Positions 32,939 to 43,706 of a stretch of DNA of 50,908 bases are shown piece after piece. The first letter of the stretch is position 1. Every line of letters starts with the position of its first letter. A model generated the notes under the pieces. It saw nothing but the letters and a program-made list of their open reading frames with translations, was not told the origin of the DNA and did no database searches. The translations under genes were made by a program, and so were the position numbers. Origin of the DNA: an uncultured Alphaproteobacteria bacterium (GTDB lineage Bacteria; Pseudomonadota; Alphaproteobacteria; Rs-D84); contig CALXPB010000008.1 in NCBI GenBank assembly GCA_944390225.1, forward strand, positions 1 to 50,908, written 5' to 3'.

Positions 32939-33540
32939 AAAACTTTCCGCCCTCCAAATGCAAGTGTTAAAGTACCGTCATCTAAATAATCTAAATCCCC
33001 CCCCAACGGTATACCAGATGCAAGTTCAGAAAATTTGATTTCCATATTATCACCGATTACTGACATCACATAATGCTGAGTCGTTTTACCTTCCACCGTA
33101 TTAGGTAATGCAAATATTACTTCGGATATATTTTCAGATTTTATTCTTTCTGGAAGTTTAGAAATATTTAAATCTTCGGGCATCATCCCTGTTGCACCGG
33201 AAAGCAGACCTCCTAGGATATGATAACGACCATGAAAAACGGCAGATTTTTCCAAAGTCCAAACATCAGATAAATCACGAACGACACAAATCTGACCATT
33301 TGCCCGCGATGAATCACGACAAAAGTCGCACAGTGTATCTTCTGCATCAGTTAAAACCCCGCATATTGAACAAGGTTTTACCGAATTTGCAGCATCTAAC
33401 AAAGCATTTGCCAAACTTATTGCTCGCCCGGTCTTATCCTGCAACAAAGCCAAAACTATACGTTGCCCCGCACGAGTACCCAAACGAGGCAATTTAGCAA
33501 ATTGTTTTATAAGTTTATCTATCTTTGAATTCATAAGCAT
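32935..33540 (-). CDS. recR: Recombination mediator RecR
   Basis: This 201-aa protein has the helix-hairpin-helix start (KLPRLGTRAGQRIVLALL), a four-Cys zinc finger (CSICGVLTDAEDTLCDFC) and a Toprim domain (CVVRDLSDVW...). RecR works with RecO/RecF to load RecA on gapped DNA. No dnaX or YbaB gene lies upstream, which is the usual context; instead it follows a D,D-carboxypeptidase gene with three bases between. Confidence 0.97.
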   Translation of the reverse strand: MLMNSKIDKLIKQFAKLPRLGTRAGQRIVLALLQDKTGRAISLANALLDAANSVKPCSICGVLTDAEDTLCDFCRDSSRANGQICVVRDLSDVWTLEKSAVFHGRYHILGGLLSGATGMMPEDLNISKLPERIKSENISEVIFALPNTVEGKTTQHYVMSVIGDNMEIKFSELASGIPLGGDLDYLDDGTLTLAFGGRKVL

Positions 33541-33543
33541 AAC

Positions 33544-34743
33544 CTAGTGAAAAACATAACAATCAATTCCCGCACTTATCGCCCTATTTTTTATATTCTG
33601 GGCAGAACTTTCAGACAAACCGTTTGCACGTACACGAAACATACCATTTGGTGCCGTTTCTATAACAGTATTTACGCCTATTTTATTTTTTACGTTATTA
33701 ACTTGCGATTGCGCCGCACTACGAGTTGAGAAAGCACCAAACTGAACCCCTGTTTCACCGGAAGAAACTGAAACAAAATTATTTTCACTGCTTTTAACTT
33801 GATTCTTATTTGAAACCCCAGTTGTAGCCGCTACATAAGCCGCATTAAATGTAGGTGCAGAACTTGTGCTGGTCGAGCCATTATATTCCTGATAGGTTTC
33901 ATCATAGGTATATGTCGGCGAATTATAATCTTTAACTTCCTTGTCTATTTTGCCGGCAATACTGAATCCCTTGTTCAAAAGTTGCGTAGATACATTTGCA
34001 CGAACATCTTTATTTTCTGCGCCCAGAACAACAGAAATCAAATGATGTCCATCTCGTTTTGCAGTCGCAACCAAAGAATATTTAGACTTATTTGTAAAAC
34101 CTGTTTTCATACCGTCGCAGCCAGGATAAGTTCCCAACAACCTATTTCCATTTGTATAAGTTTTTCCGTTATAGGTCCAAGTTTTTATCCCAAAATATTT
34201 CCAATACTGCGGAAAATGTTTATAAATCGCCATTGATAACAAAGCAATATCCCGAGCAGTTGAAAGTTGATCATCATTCGGTAATCCAGACGAATTTTCA
34301 AAATTAGTTCCCGTTAAACCGATTTCATTTGCCACGCGCGTCATAAGAGTAGCAAAATTCCCCTCTTTTCCGCCCTTTAAATTTTCCGCCAACACGCGTG
34401 CAACATCGTTTGCACTTAAAACAGTCAACGCTTTTATTGCATCTTCAACTTTTATCTTACTGCCAGCAACCAACCCCAATTTTACCGGTGAAGCGGATGC
34501 AGCATATTGCGAGACAATCAAATAATCATCCAGATGCAATCTACCGTGTTCCAGCGCATCAAAGGTTAAATACAAAGTCATTATCTTGGTTAAACTTGCC
34601 GGATAATTTTGAACATTAGAATTTTCTTGATATAAAATTCGTCCGCTATCAATATCTGCAATCAGCGCGGCCTTATACTGTGCAGCACACGCAGGCAACG
34701 CATATAAAAAAAACGCTAAAATAATCCCAACTAAACCTTTCAT
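33544..34743 (-). CDS. D-alanyl-D-alanine carboxypeptidase (S11/PBP5 type) with SPOR domain
   Basis: This 399-aa exported enzyme has a signal peptide (ending ACA near residue 20) and the three penicillin-binding motifs: S50-L-T-K53, S110-A-N112 and K213-T-G. It trims the terminal D-Ala of peptidoglycan pentapeptides in the periplasm. From about residue 325 the C-terminus (TGVQFGAFSTRSAAQSQVNN) is a SPOR domain, which would bring it to septal peptidoglycan. A Ser/Thr/Asn-rich linker joins the two. This S11-SPOR pairing is common in alphaproteobacteria. It is the first gene of the dac-recR-rsmA run, after the pyk terminator. Confidence 0.93.
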   Translation of the reverse strand: MKGLVGIILAFFLYALPACAAQYKAALIADIDSGRILYQENSNVQNYPASLTKIMTLYLTFDALEHGRLHLDDYLIVSQYAASASPVKLGLVAGSKIKVEDAIKALTVLSANDVARVLAENLKGGKEGNFATLMTRVANEIGLTGTNFENSSGLPNDDQLSTARDIALLSMAIYKHFPQYWKYFGIKTWTYNGKTYTNGNRLLGTYPGCDGMKTGFTNKSKYSLVATAKRDGHHLISVVLGAENKDVRANVSTQLLNKGFSIAGKIDKEVKDYNSPTYTYDETYQEYNGSTSTSSAPTFNAAYVAATTGVSNKNQVKSSENNFVSVSSGETGVQFGAFSTRSAAQSQVNNVKNKIGVNTVIETAPNGMFRVRANGLSESSAQNIKNRAISAGIDCYVFH

Positions 34744-34760
34744 TTGTAATGAATTTTAGT

Positions 34761-34799
34761 AAAAAAACATGACGGCGGTCAATACTTTTCCCGCCGTCA
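34761..34799 (-). terminator. Intrinsic terminator of pyk
   Basis: On the minus strand TGACGGCGG/CCGCCGTCA with an 11-base loop is followed within two bases by T7. It separates pyk from the downstream carboxypeptidase gene. Confidence 0.9.
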
Positions 34800-34820
34800 A
34801 AACCAAATATTTTAATAATT

Positions 34821-36191
34821 TTAATCCAACGTACGTAGACTGATTTTATCTTCATCCACGATAACAAGTTTACCACAGTTAACACCAAATAACCGTGCCG
34901 AATTAAAAGCATCTTTCTTAGCAAACAAATCTTCGTCATAAATCGGAGCAACTCCACGTATTAAGCATAACTGATTTGCAATCAACCTTTCACGACATAC
35001 AGCAATTATCGGTATTTCTGGTTTACGACAAGATATTTGCGTTGCAATATCTATATCACGTGCAAAAACAACTATTGCAGAAGCCTTGTTTAAATATGCC
35101 ATAGACGCAACACTACGCGACCAATCATTTTCTGGAATATTTTCAACCCGAGACCATTCATAAGGATTAGCAATCACATCATAATCAGCATACTCCAAAA
35201 TCTTTGACATTGTTTCAATAACGTTTACGGGATTTACACCTATTGTTGTCTCCTCGGATGTCATTGCAGAGTCCGCACGCAAATATGCAGTATTTGCAAC
35301 ATCAGTAATTTCTGCGCGAGTTGGGAACTCGCTATTTACCATAGAACCCAGCATCTGCGTTGCCATAATAACAGGTTTGTTCATCTTTCTGCATTCGCGA
35401 ATTATATGACGTGAAATAGCGGGCATCTTCTCAAATGGTACTTCTACGGCCAAATCTCCACGCGCAATCATTATACCGTCTGCCACAGACGCAATTTCGG
35501 TAATTCTTTCAACGGCATTAGGTCTTTCTATTTTTGCAATTATCTTAACAGGATGTGAAGTACGCGCAACAATGAAATCTCGAACTTCTGCAATATCCTC
35601 TGGTTTCTGAACGAAAGATATCGCAACCCAGTCGGGATTTTTAGTTAAAGCGTATTCTAAATCTTTTTTGTCTTTTTCTGTTAAAACAGAAGTAGAAATT
35701 TCTGTATCCGGTAAATTAAAACCGCGTCTGGACCATATTTCTGTTCCGCGTAAAACTCTGGTCTCAACTTTTCCCGGTGAAGCAGAATCTACAACCATCT
35801 CTATTTTACCGTCATTTAATAAAATTCTATCGCCTGCCTTTAATGAATTCAAAACATCTGAATCGGGTAGTTGTACACGCGTTGAGTCCCCAAGTTTCGA
35901 AGCAGAATCAAATATAAATTTTTGACCTATTTTTAATGGGTACTTATCTTCTGTCTTAAAATCTCCGATTCTATGTTTAGGTCCCTGTAAATCGATTATA
36001 ATACCTATCGGAACATTTAACTTTTCTGATATATTTCGTATTAAGTCAATTTTTTTGCCCTGAACTTTACCTGTATCATGGCTAAAATTCAGACGACATA
36101 AATCAATCCCCGCCTCAATCATCTTGGTTAAAGTTTTTTTATCTTCACATTTTGGCCCTATTGACGCGATAATCTTAGTAAATTTATGCAT
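34821..36191 (-). CDS. pyk: Pyruvate kinase
   Basis: This 456-aa protein holds the landmarks TKIIASIGPKCED, CRLNFSHD, IIIDLQGPKHRIG, the catalytic-lysine segment VKIIAKIERPNAV, MIARGDLAVEVP and NKPVIMATQML. The last step of glycolysis, phosphoenolpyruvate plus ADP to pyruvate plus ATP, is the expected reaction. The C-terminal domain (from about residue 335) is present but the whole is slightly short. It is divergent from gapR. Confidence 0.97.
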   Translation of the reverse strand: MHKFTKIIASIGPKCEDKKTLTKMIEAGIDLCRLNFSHDTGKVQGKKIDLIRNISEKLNVPIGIIIDLQGPKHRIGDFKTEDKYPLKIGQKFIFDSASKLGDSTRVQLPDSDVLNSLKAGDRILLNDGKIEMVVDSASPGKVETRVLRGTEIWSRRGFNLPDTEISTSVLTEKDKKDLEYALTKNPDWVAISFVQKPEDIAEVRDFIVARTSHPVKIIAKIERPNAVERITEIASVADGIMIARGDLAVEVPFEKMPAISRHIIRECRKMNKPVIMATQMLGSMVNSEFPTRAEITDVANTAYLRADSAMTSEETTIGVNPVNVIETMSKILEYADYDVIANPYEWSRVENIPENDWSRSVASMAYLNKASAIVVFARDIDIATQISCRKPEIPIIAVCRERLIANQLCLIRGVAPIYDEDLFAKKDAFNSARLFGVNCGKLVIVDEDKISLRTLD

Positions 36192-36283
36192 TTTCCCCTA
36201 CTTATTTTTAAACTTTGTTTTTCTTGATTTTTTCGTTTTATTGTATATCATAATGAGCATAAAAAAACAAGGGGAAAACAGAA

Positions 36284-36532
36284 ATGAAAGAAGCAAATCA
36301 CGGCGCAATTGACAATCAACAATTGTTAAGCATAATTGAACGTATCGAGAAATTAAACGAAGAAACTGCCGCAATCGCTGCGGACATCAAAGAAATTTAT
36401 AGCGAAGCAAAATCGGCAGGGTTTGACCCAAAATACATTCGTCAGATGATACGTCTACGTAAAATGGATCCAGATGAATTAGACGAAGCAGATGAATTAA
36501 CTCAGATGTATAGAACCGCTTTGGGTTTATAA
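36284..36532 (+). CDS. gapR: GapR-family (DUF2312) nucleoid-associated protein
   Basis: This 82-aa helical protein matches the DUF2312 pattern: QQLLSIIERIEKLNEE, KEIYSEAKSAGFDPKYIRQM and IRLRKMDPDELDEADEL followed by a short helix. In Caulobacter, GapR is an essential clamp that binds overtwisted DNA ahead of polymerases and helps topoisomerases. The family is largely limited to alphaproteobacteria and their phages. AAGGGGAAAA precedes the ATG. It is monocistronic, between divergent pyk and a terminator. Confidence 0.9.
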   Translation: MKEANHGAIDNQQLLSIIERIEKLNEETAAIAADIKEIYSEAKSAGFDPKYIRQMIRLRKMDPDELDEADELTQMYRTALGL

Positions 36533-36540
36533 AAATTATA

Positions 36541-36572
36541 AAGAACGGCACTTTCGAGTGCCGTTCCTTTAT
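36541..36572. terminator. Bidirectional terminator between gapR and pyrG
   Basis: GAACGGCACT/AGTGCCGTTC closes a TTCG loop, an extra-stable tetraloop on the plus strand (CGAA on the minus). T-rich tails lie on both sides, so it serves both convergent genes. Confidence 0.9.
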
Positions 36573-36586
36573 TCAATTTTTAATTA

Positions 36587-38225
<1,639 letters not shown>

Positions 38226-38231
38226 TTTTAC

Positions 38232-40169
38232 ATGCAAGAATTATTGGAAAACCAATCCGTTAATATGTTTTTATGGATACCATTCTTGATGGCTTTCGGT
38301 GCAGGTCTTTATTTTAATCTGCCGATAGAACCGAATCTATCTTTTGTTATTATCTGTTTGATTTTTTCTATCGCCTTTTTATTCATAACTAAACGAATTT
38401 TATTTCGTATAATCGCTTTGTTTGTATTCGGTTTCTGTTACGCATCTGTTTTTACTTATGTAATAAACACGCCTCAAATACCAAGAAATTTACACGACAT
38501 TGAAATAACCGGTACAGTTGAAAAGATTGATTATACAGATGATAAATCCAGAATTTATATAAAAACAAAAGCATCAGAAATTAACGCTGGCAATAGTAAA
38601 ACTGCTGTTATCCGAGTTTCTGCTAAACCAGAATTAACTTTGCCGAACATACGCGACACAATACGTGCAAAAGTCGGCTTATTTAAACCTTCTGGTTCAG
38701 ACGCACCTGGTACATTTGATTATTCTAGATGGGCGTACTTTAATAACTTGTCTGCGACAGGTTATATAAATAGTTATGAAACCATCAAAAAATCTTCTGA
38801 AAGCAATATAAGCAAATTGCGCGACCATTTACATAAAACTTCTAACTCTTTCTTGGCGGACACACTTGTACTTGGCTATAAAAGCGCGGTACCAGAAACA
38901 GATAACGAAATTTGGACTGCAACGGGCATAGGTCACGTATGGTCAATTAGCGGATTTCATATAACCTTGGTTTCTGGTTGGTTGTTTGCAATTTTCTATT
39001 TCATTTTTCGTGCAATTGCTCCTGTTGCGAAACGCATATCGGCCAGAATTCCTGCTCTTATTTTTGCTTGGTTTGGATTGCTCTTTTATTTGTTCTTATC
39101 TGGTGTTGATGTCGCGACAGTTAGGGCATTTTTGATGACGACACTTATATTCGCAGCATTCATATTCGGAAGAAATGCCATTTCTATGCGAAATGTTTGC
39201 GTTGCTTTTTGCGCCATATTTCTTATGAATCCGCATTATGTTATGCAACCAGGATTTCAATTATCTTTTGCCGCAATATTCGGACTTGTTTGGCTATGGA
39301 ACGATGTAAAGCCAAGACTGCCGAATAATAAAATTTTAAAAATTTTATATACTGCGACATTAACATCCATAGTTGCAACTATATTTACTGCACCGTTTGT
39401 AATTGCGCATTTTTACAGCCTCCCTATTTATGGTTTGCTTGGTAATTTAATTCTGCTTCCTATATTTTCTGTTGCTATTATGCCACTTGTTATTTTAGGA
39501 ACTTTGACTTCTGGTCTAGGTTGGACTTGGCCTTTGGCTACCGCCGAAATCATTTATAAATTTACATTAGGACTGGGAATAAAAATTGCAGAACTTCCCT
39601 ACGCAACGCTTACATTACCCTATGTTTCAAACTATGCGCTTATGTTTTTCATAATAGGATTTATGTGCCTTATGTTCATCAGACCCATAAAAATAAAAAT
39701 TAACTACATTTTATTTTCGGTTATGATATTCATAGGAATTTCAATAATTGTATTTACACCGAAACCTATATTCTATGCAACAAAGGACCATGAATTAGTT
39801 GCGTTCGCAAATAACGGAAAATTAGAATTTAATAAATCACGTGCTTCAAATCATTATTTTACTTTTGATACGTGGAAGCAATTAAATGGTGAAAGAACTG
39901 GTACATCCAACAAACGTCGTAAACACGACAAAGGTTTATACTTATACGAAACGGGAAAATTCAATTTGGCTTACATACAGAAATTTATACCGTTGCAAAA
40001 ACATATAGTAGATTTATGTAATGACGATAACATAGACTATATTGTTTCTTATTTTTATATTGATGCACCAAAGTGCAACCACAAAATCTTACGCGACGGT
40101 TTTGTTATTTATAAATCTGGTAAAGTAAGTTATACAACAACTAATCGTCCGTGGCATAATCCGCGCTAA
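38232..40169 (+). CDS. comEC: ComEC/Rec2-family DNA uptake channel
   Basis: This 645-aa membrane protein has an N-terminal OB-fold-like periplasmic segment (about 75-190: GTVEKIDYTDDKSRIYIKTKA, FKPSGSDAPGTFDYSRWAY cut here), and the Competence core with GHVWSISGFHITLVSGWL, LSGVDVATVRAFLMTTL and VMQPGFQLSFAAIFGL. The core pulls single-stranded DNA through the inner membrane. The C-terminus (about 560-645) has no metallo-beta-lactamase motif but a short domain with DLCNDDNID...APKCNHKILRDGFVIYKSGK, as in alphaproteobacterial ComEC. It overlaps convergent truA by 29 bases. No other competence genes are in the window. Confidence 0.93.
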   Translation: MQELLENQSVNMFLWIPFLMAFGAGLYFNLPIEPNLSFVIICLIFSIAFLFITKRILFRIIALFVFGFCYASVFTYVINTPQIPRNLHDIEITGTVEKIDYTDDKSRIYIKTKASEINAGNSKTAVIRVSAKPELTLPNIRDTIRAKVGLFKPSGSDAPGTFDYSRWAYFNNLSATGYINSYETIKKSSESNISKLRDHLHKTSNSFLADTLVLGYKSAVPETDNEIWTATGIGHVWSISGFHITLVSGWLFAIFYFIFRAIAPVAKRISARIPALIFAWFGLLFYLFLSGVDVATVRAFLMTTLIFAAFIFGRNAISMRNVCVAFCAIFLMNPHYVMQPGFQLSFAAIFGLVWLWNDVKPRLPNNKILKILYTATLTSIVATIFTAPFVIAHFYSLPIYGLLGNLILLPIFSVAIMPLVILGTLTSGLGWTWPLATAEIIYKFTLGLGIKIAELPYATLTLPYVSNYALMFFIIGFMCLMFIRPIKIKINYILFSVMIFIGISIIVFTPKPIFYATKDHELVAFANNGKLEFNKSRASNHYFTFDTWKQLNGERTGTSNKRRKHDKGLYLYETGKFNLAYIQKFIPLQKHIVDLCNDDNIDYIVSYFYIDAPKCNHKILRDGFVIYKSGKVSYTTTNRPWHNPR

Positions 40170-40884
40170 CAAAAAACAGACCTGATGCAGGTGCAGTGGG
40201 ACCTGCTGCACTACGATTTTTAACAGAAAAAATTTCATCTATATCATATTGTTTACCCAGCCCAATTTCTACCAAAGTTCCCACCATATTTCTGACCTGA
40301 TGATGCAAAAAAGAACGCGCAGAAAATTCAAATTCTATCATATCACCATGTTTAGTTATTTTACATAAATCCAGAGTCTTTACAGGGCTTTTAGCCTGAC
40401 ATTCCGAAGACCGAAAACTCGTAAAGTCATGATTTCCCATCAATTTTTCTGCTGCATTCCGCATAGCGCGTAGATTTAGTTTTCTTGGTACCCACCAAAC
40501 ACGATTTTTATTCAGCACCGCAGGTGCAGAGCGGTTTAAAACATAATATCTATAATTACGGCGAATGCATGAAAAACGCGCATTAAAATCATCTGATACG
40601 TTTTCACAATTAAGTACACTTACCGGTTTATCTGTTAAATAAAAGTTCATTGCGCGCATAACCGTTTCTGCGGGCTTATCAGATTCCAAATCAAAATGTG
40701 CGACCATTGCAAGCGCATGCACCCCGGCATCCGTTCTGCCGGCAGCCACAACATCTGGACGCACACCGCAAAACTTTTCAACCGCGTCTTTTAACAAAGA
40801 TTGAACAGATTCTCCTTGACGATTTTCCTGCCAACCAATCAGGTCTGTTCCATCATATTCAAGAATTATTTTATACCGGCTCAT
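40141..40884 (-). CDS. truA: tRNA pseudouridine synthase A
   Basis: This 247-aa protein has the TruA signatures: LEYDGTDLIGWQ, the catalytic-Asp block AAGRTDAGVHALAM, FNARFSC and FLHHQVRNMVGTLV. It isomerises uridines 38-40 in the anticodon arm. Its 3' end overlaps comEC. It follows a Cys-rich small gene with 30 bases between. Confidence 0.97.
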   Translation of the reverse strand: MSRYKIILEYDGTDLIGWQENRQGESVQSLLKDAVEKFCGVRPDVVAAGRTDAGVHALAMVAHFDLESDKPAETVMRAMNFYLTDKPVSVLNCENVSDDFNARFSCIRRNYRYYVLNRSAPAVLNKNRVWWVPRKLNLRAMRNAAEKLMGNHDFTSFRSSECQAKSPVKTLDLCKITKHGDMIEFEFSARSFLHHQVRNMVGTLVEIGLGKQYDIDEIFSVKNRSAAGPTAPASGLFFVSADYATDD

Positions 40885-40914
40885 TTATCTACTTGAAGTC
40901 TGTTATATGTTAAA

Positions 40915-41127
40915 TTATTTTGATTTATAATTTAAACAATCTTTACACATTTGTTTTTTATTACCTTGTTCCATAAACTTTTTTATATACTCGGCACAGT
41001 TATTACATCTTTTTCCCAAACAACCAAAGCATTTACATTTTCCGAAACAATTATATTCAGAACTAAACACATAAAAAGAATTGTATCCACAAAATTTCTT
41101 TTTTCCTTTCGTTATTATCCCATTCAT
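40915..41127 (-). CDS. Cysteine-rich 70-aa protein
   Basis: I do not recognise this protein. It has nine cysteines in 70 residues, clustered as NCFGKCKCFGC, RCNNC and MCKDC, with many lysines and no signal peptide. This looks like a small zinc- or iron-binding protein. AAAGGT precedes the ATG, and a TATAAT promoter lies at 41173-41200. It could be co-transcribed with truA downstream. Confidence 0.6.
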   Translation of the reverse strand: MNGIITKGKKKFCGYNSFYVFSSEYNCFGKCKCFGCLGKRCNNCAEYIKKFMEQGNKKQMCKDCLNYKSK

Positions 41128-41172
41128 AAAAATTAACCTTTATAATTTTTTAAACGATACTCAATAAAAAAT

Positions 41173-41200
41173 ATTATACCCAAAACCTAAATTTTTTGAA
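41173..41200 (-). promoter_or_regulatory. Probable promoter of the Cys-rich gene and truA
   Basis: On the minus strand TTCAAA (41200-41195), a 16-base spacer and a perfect TATAAT (41178-41173) precede the ATG at 41127 by about 45 bases. Confidence 0.45.
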
Positions 41201-41252
41201 TAAAAATTTTATTTAATTTATTACATAAACTTTGTATCTTTAAACCATCTTT

Positions 41253-41438
41253 TTAACGAGTTTTCTGACCAGATTTATATCTTTCATCAAGAACAAAATT
41301 TTTACAAGTTCCATCAAAGTTTACAATTTCTGGACCAAATAAAACTATCTTTAACAAATTCCCCTGCCAACAAGCATAATGTCTGCCATAGGTAGAACAT
41401 TTTGCACAATATTTACACCATTTTTCTTTTTTCGACAT
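41253..41438 (-). CDS. Cysteine-containing 61-aa protein
   Basis: This unassigned small protein starts MSKKEKWCKYCAKCSTYG and has five cysteines arranged CKYCAKC, then YACW and GTCKNF. The spacing resembles a compact zinc-binding knuckle. The ATG at 41438 follows AGAGGT at good distance; the longer frame would overlap fmt. It starts eight bases after fmt and probably shares its transcript with def-fmt. Confidence 0.6.
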   Translation of the reverse strand: MSKKEKWCKYCAKCSTYGRHYACWQGNLLKIVLFGPEIVNFDGTCKNFVLDERYKSGQKTR

Positions 41439-41446
41439 TTTTACCT

Positions 41447-42253
41447 CTATTTGCCTAATTCTATTTGTGTGCCACGCAAACCGTTTATAAAACTTTTCCA
41501 ATCCATAGGTTTCTTACCACTAGGTTGGATTTTGATAATCTCTAAAATTCCGTCTTTTATATGCGTTTCTAAAATTTTTACATCTATTCCGTTTATTTTC
41601 GTCCGCCCCGCTCCCAGCGCACGAATTTGATTATGTATCTGTTCTGGTGTTCTTGCCCAATCTATAATCTCGTCCGCACCAGTGAACTTTCTTGTATATA
41701 TAATTTCACCAGTTTGTGAAACAGGTTTATACTTTTCCGGTGCAGATAAATAATCAACCACCAACCGAGAACCTATTTCTGATACTTTCTTCTCTATTGT
41801 TTCATTGGTATCATTTTGACCGATATCAAATTCCTGACGCATAAAAACATCACCTGCATCCAATTCAGCCGTCATCTGCATCAGACATACTGCACTTTTA
41901 GTATCTCCATTATATATAGCCGTTTTTATCGGCGAAGGTCCACGATATCTAGGCAAATCACTGGGATGAATGTTTATACAAGGTGCAGAATTTAATACAT
42001 TATCACGAAGTATCACGCCATAAGATATAACCACCACAATATCAGGCTTAAAATTATAATCGCGAATAGTTGTGTAAACGGGCAAGTCTTTTGATTCTGC
42101 CCAAACATGCACAGGTGACGACGTAAGTATTTGTTTGCGTCCAACTGGTTTAGGTGCGCGCGTAAACACCGCCAGAATTTCATGACCGGCACTTAAAATT
42201 GCATCAAAGATAGGAACAACAAATTCATTTGTCCCCATTAAAACTAACTTCAT
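41447..42253 (-). CDS. fmt: Methionyl-tRNA formyltransferase
   Basis: This 268-aa protein has the formyltransferase core with the catalytic Asn-His pair in INIHPSDLPRYRGPSPI and the Asp in AELDAGDVF. The C-terminal tRNA-binding domain is compact (the usual enzyme is about 310 aa) but still ends with the family's QPSGKKPMDW-x-FINGLRG block, so it appears shortened, not cut. It formylates Met-tRNAi. It overlaps def by four bases. Confidence 0.96.
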   Translation of the reverse strand: MKLVLMGTNEFVVPIFDAILSAGHEILAVFTRAPKPVGRKQILTSSPVHVWAESKDLPVYTTIRDYNFKPDIVVVISYGVILRDNVLNSAPCINIHPSDLPRYRGPSPIKTAIYNGDTKSAVCLMQMTAELDAGDVFMRQEFDIGQNDTNETIEKKVSEIGSRLVVDYLSAPEKYKPVSQTGEIIYTRKFTGADEIIDWARTPEQIHNQIRALGAGRTKINGIDVKILETHIKDGILEIIKIQPSGKKPMDWKSFINGLRGTQIELGK

Positions 42254-42750
42254 TTGCGTTTGCGCACCTTTCGCATTAACATCTCCCTTTTAACAGGAGA
42301 TAAATAATCTATAAATAAAATTCCATCTAAATGGTCTGTTTCATGTTGAACAATTCTTGCTGGCAAGCCGGACATTTCGGCCCGCATTAAATCACCGTTT
42401 TCATCATTCCATTCTACTTCGACGGACTTTGGGCGCGTAACATTTGCATAAACAGGCAAATTATCTTGACCTAAAACAGATAAACACCCCTCTTCCAACA
42501 CACAAGTCTCGTCGCTGTGCGTCAAAATTTTTGGGTTTATCATTTTAAATATCTTACTTGTATCTGGATCCATCATTACCAAGAAACGTTTTAACACGCC
42601 AACCTGAGGCGCTGCCAAGCCGACCCCGTTCTGCTGTTGCATCATTTTAACCATTTCGTTCATAACGTCCAGAATATCAGAGGTTATATTTGTAACGACT
42701 TCACATTTTTCGCGCAAAACTAAATCACCACAAAGTTTCATTTGCAACAT
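42250..42750 (-). CDS. def: Peptide deformylase
   Basis: This 166-aa metalloenzyme has the three motifs GVGLAAPQVG, EEGCLSVLG (metal Cys) and QHETDHLDGILF (two metal His and catalytic Glu). It removes the N-formyl group from new proteins. Paired with fmt in an ATGA-type overlap. AAGGAT precedes the ATG; an ATG three codons later is an alternative. Confidence 0.97.
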   Translation of the reverse strand: MLQMKLCGDLVLREKCEVVTNITSDILDVMNEMVKMMQQQNGVGLAAPQVGVLKRFLVMMDPDTSKIFKMINPKILTHSDETCVLEEGCLSVLGQDNLPVYANVTRPKSVEVEWNDENGDLMRAEMSGLPARIVQHETDHLDGILFIDYLSPVKREMLMRKVRKRK

Positions 42751-42769
42751 TCATAAATCCTTTTATAAT
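42742..42769 (+). promoter_or_regulatory. Probable rmuC promoter
   Basis: TTGCAA (42742-42747), a 16-base spacer and a perfect TATAAT (42764-42769) lie upstream of the rmuC ATG at 42793, overlapping the first codons of divergent def. AAAGGAT is the ribosome site. Confidence 0.5.
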
Positions 42770-42792
42770 TGATTTTATCAAAGGATTATTAA

Positions 42793-43671
42793 ATGACAAC
42801 TTATATTTTCATACTCTTATTTTTAATAATTATTCTTTTATTGATACTGTTGTACCGCAAACCTAGAATAGACATATCTGCCTTACAAGAAGACAATGCG
42901 CGTCTGCGCGAACGTCTAGCAGAACGTCTTGGGGCGCTTAGCCAAAATGCTATTGAACTTAAAAACATCAGCAGTGATATTGCCAACTTTAAAAACATAC
43001 TTATGGGTAACAAACAGGCTCGCGGAACATTCGGAGAAAGACAATTAGAAGATTTAGTTGCAGATATTATGCCACCAGAAAGTTATGAGTTTCAATCTGT
43101 ACTTGAAACAGGTGTCAGACCTGACTGTATAATTCGTCTACCATATCCCCCAGGAGATATGATTATTGATAGTAAATTTCCGCTAGAAAGTTATAATCGT
43201 CTATGCGAAAATAAAAATGACGGTCTGTTAAAAAAACAATTTGAATTGGATGTTCGTAAGCATATTGATGCTATTGCAGAAAAATATATAATTCCGGGAC
43301 GAACCGCAGAATCTGCAATGATGTTTATTGCATCAGAATCTATATTTGAAATGCTGCACCGCGAATTTCCCAGCGCAATAGACTATGCGGCGCGTAAAAA
43401 AGTCTTCATAGTATCACCGTCAACTCTTTGGGCAACATTAAATACTATTCGCGCAGTTTTATCGGATATAAAAATTAAACGTGTAGCAAATAAAATAAAA
43501 AAAGAACTGGAACTTTTATTAACAGATTTATCTCGCCTATCTGAACGCGCCAGTAAAGTACAACAACATTTTGCCCAGGCTTCTACTGATATAGAACAGT
43601 TGCAAACATCTGTCAGTAAAATTACTCCGCGGGCAGAAAAAATACGCGACATGGATTTCGGAGAAGAATAA
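42793..43671 (+). CDS. rmuC: DNA recombination protein RmuC
   Basis: This 292-aa protein has an N-terminal membrane anchor (about 4-20), a short coiled coil (about 30-70) and the RmuC nuclease-like core (GTFGERQLEDLV, RPDCIIRLPYPPGDMIIDSKFP cut here, ESIFEMLHREFP). RmuC limits inversions between short inverted repeats in E. coli. The E. coli protein is about 475 aa; here the coiled coil is much reduced. It is transcribed alone. Confidence 0.92.
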   Translation: MTTYIFILLFLIIILLLILLYRKPRIDISALQEDNARLRERLAERLGALSQNAIELKNISSDIANFKNILMGNKQARGTFGERQLEDLVADIMPPESYEFQSVLETGVRPDCIIRLPYPPGDMIIDSKFPLESYNRLCENKNDGLLKKQFELDVRKHIDAIAEKYIIPGRTAESAMMFIASESIFEMLHREFPSAIDYAARKKVFIVSPSTLWATLNTIRAVLSDIKIKRVANKIKKELELLLTDLSRLSERASKVQQHFAQASTDIEQLQTSVSKITPRAEKIRDMDFGEE

Positions 43672-43673
43672 AT

Positions 43674-43706
43674 AAAAAACGAAGAATTATTTCTTCGTTT
43701 TTTTCT
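43674..43706. terminator. Bidirectional terminator between rmuC and the coiled-coil gene
   Basis: AAAACGAAGAA/TTCTTCGTTTT with a four-base loop is followed by T-runs on both strands. The stop codon of the convergent minus-strand gene (43687-43689) lies in the loop. Confidence 0.85.

Noticed and set aside
41447..42253. Truncated fmt pseudogene
   Set aside because: The protein is short but retains catalytic residues and the C-terminal signature block, and is coupled to def, so it is read as a compact functional form.
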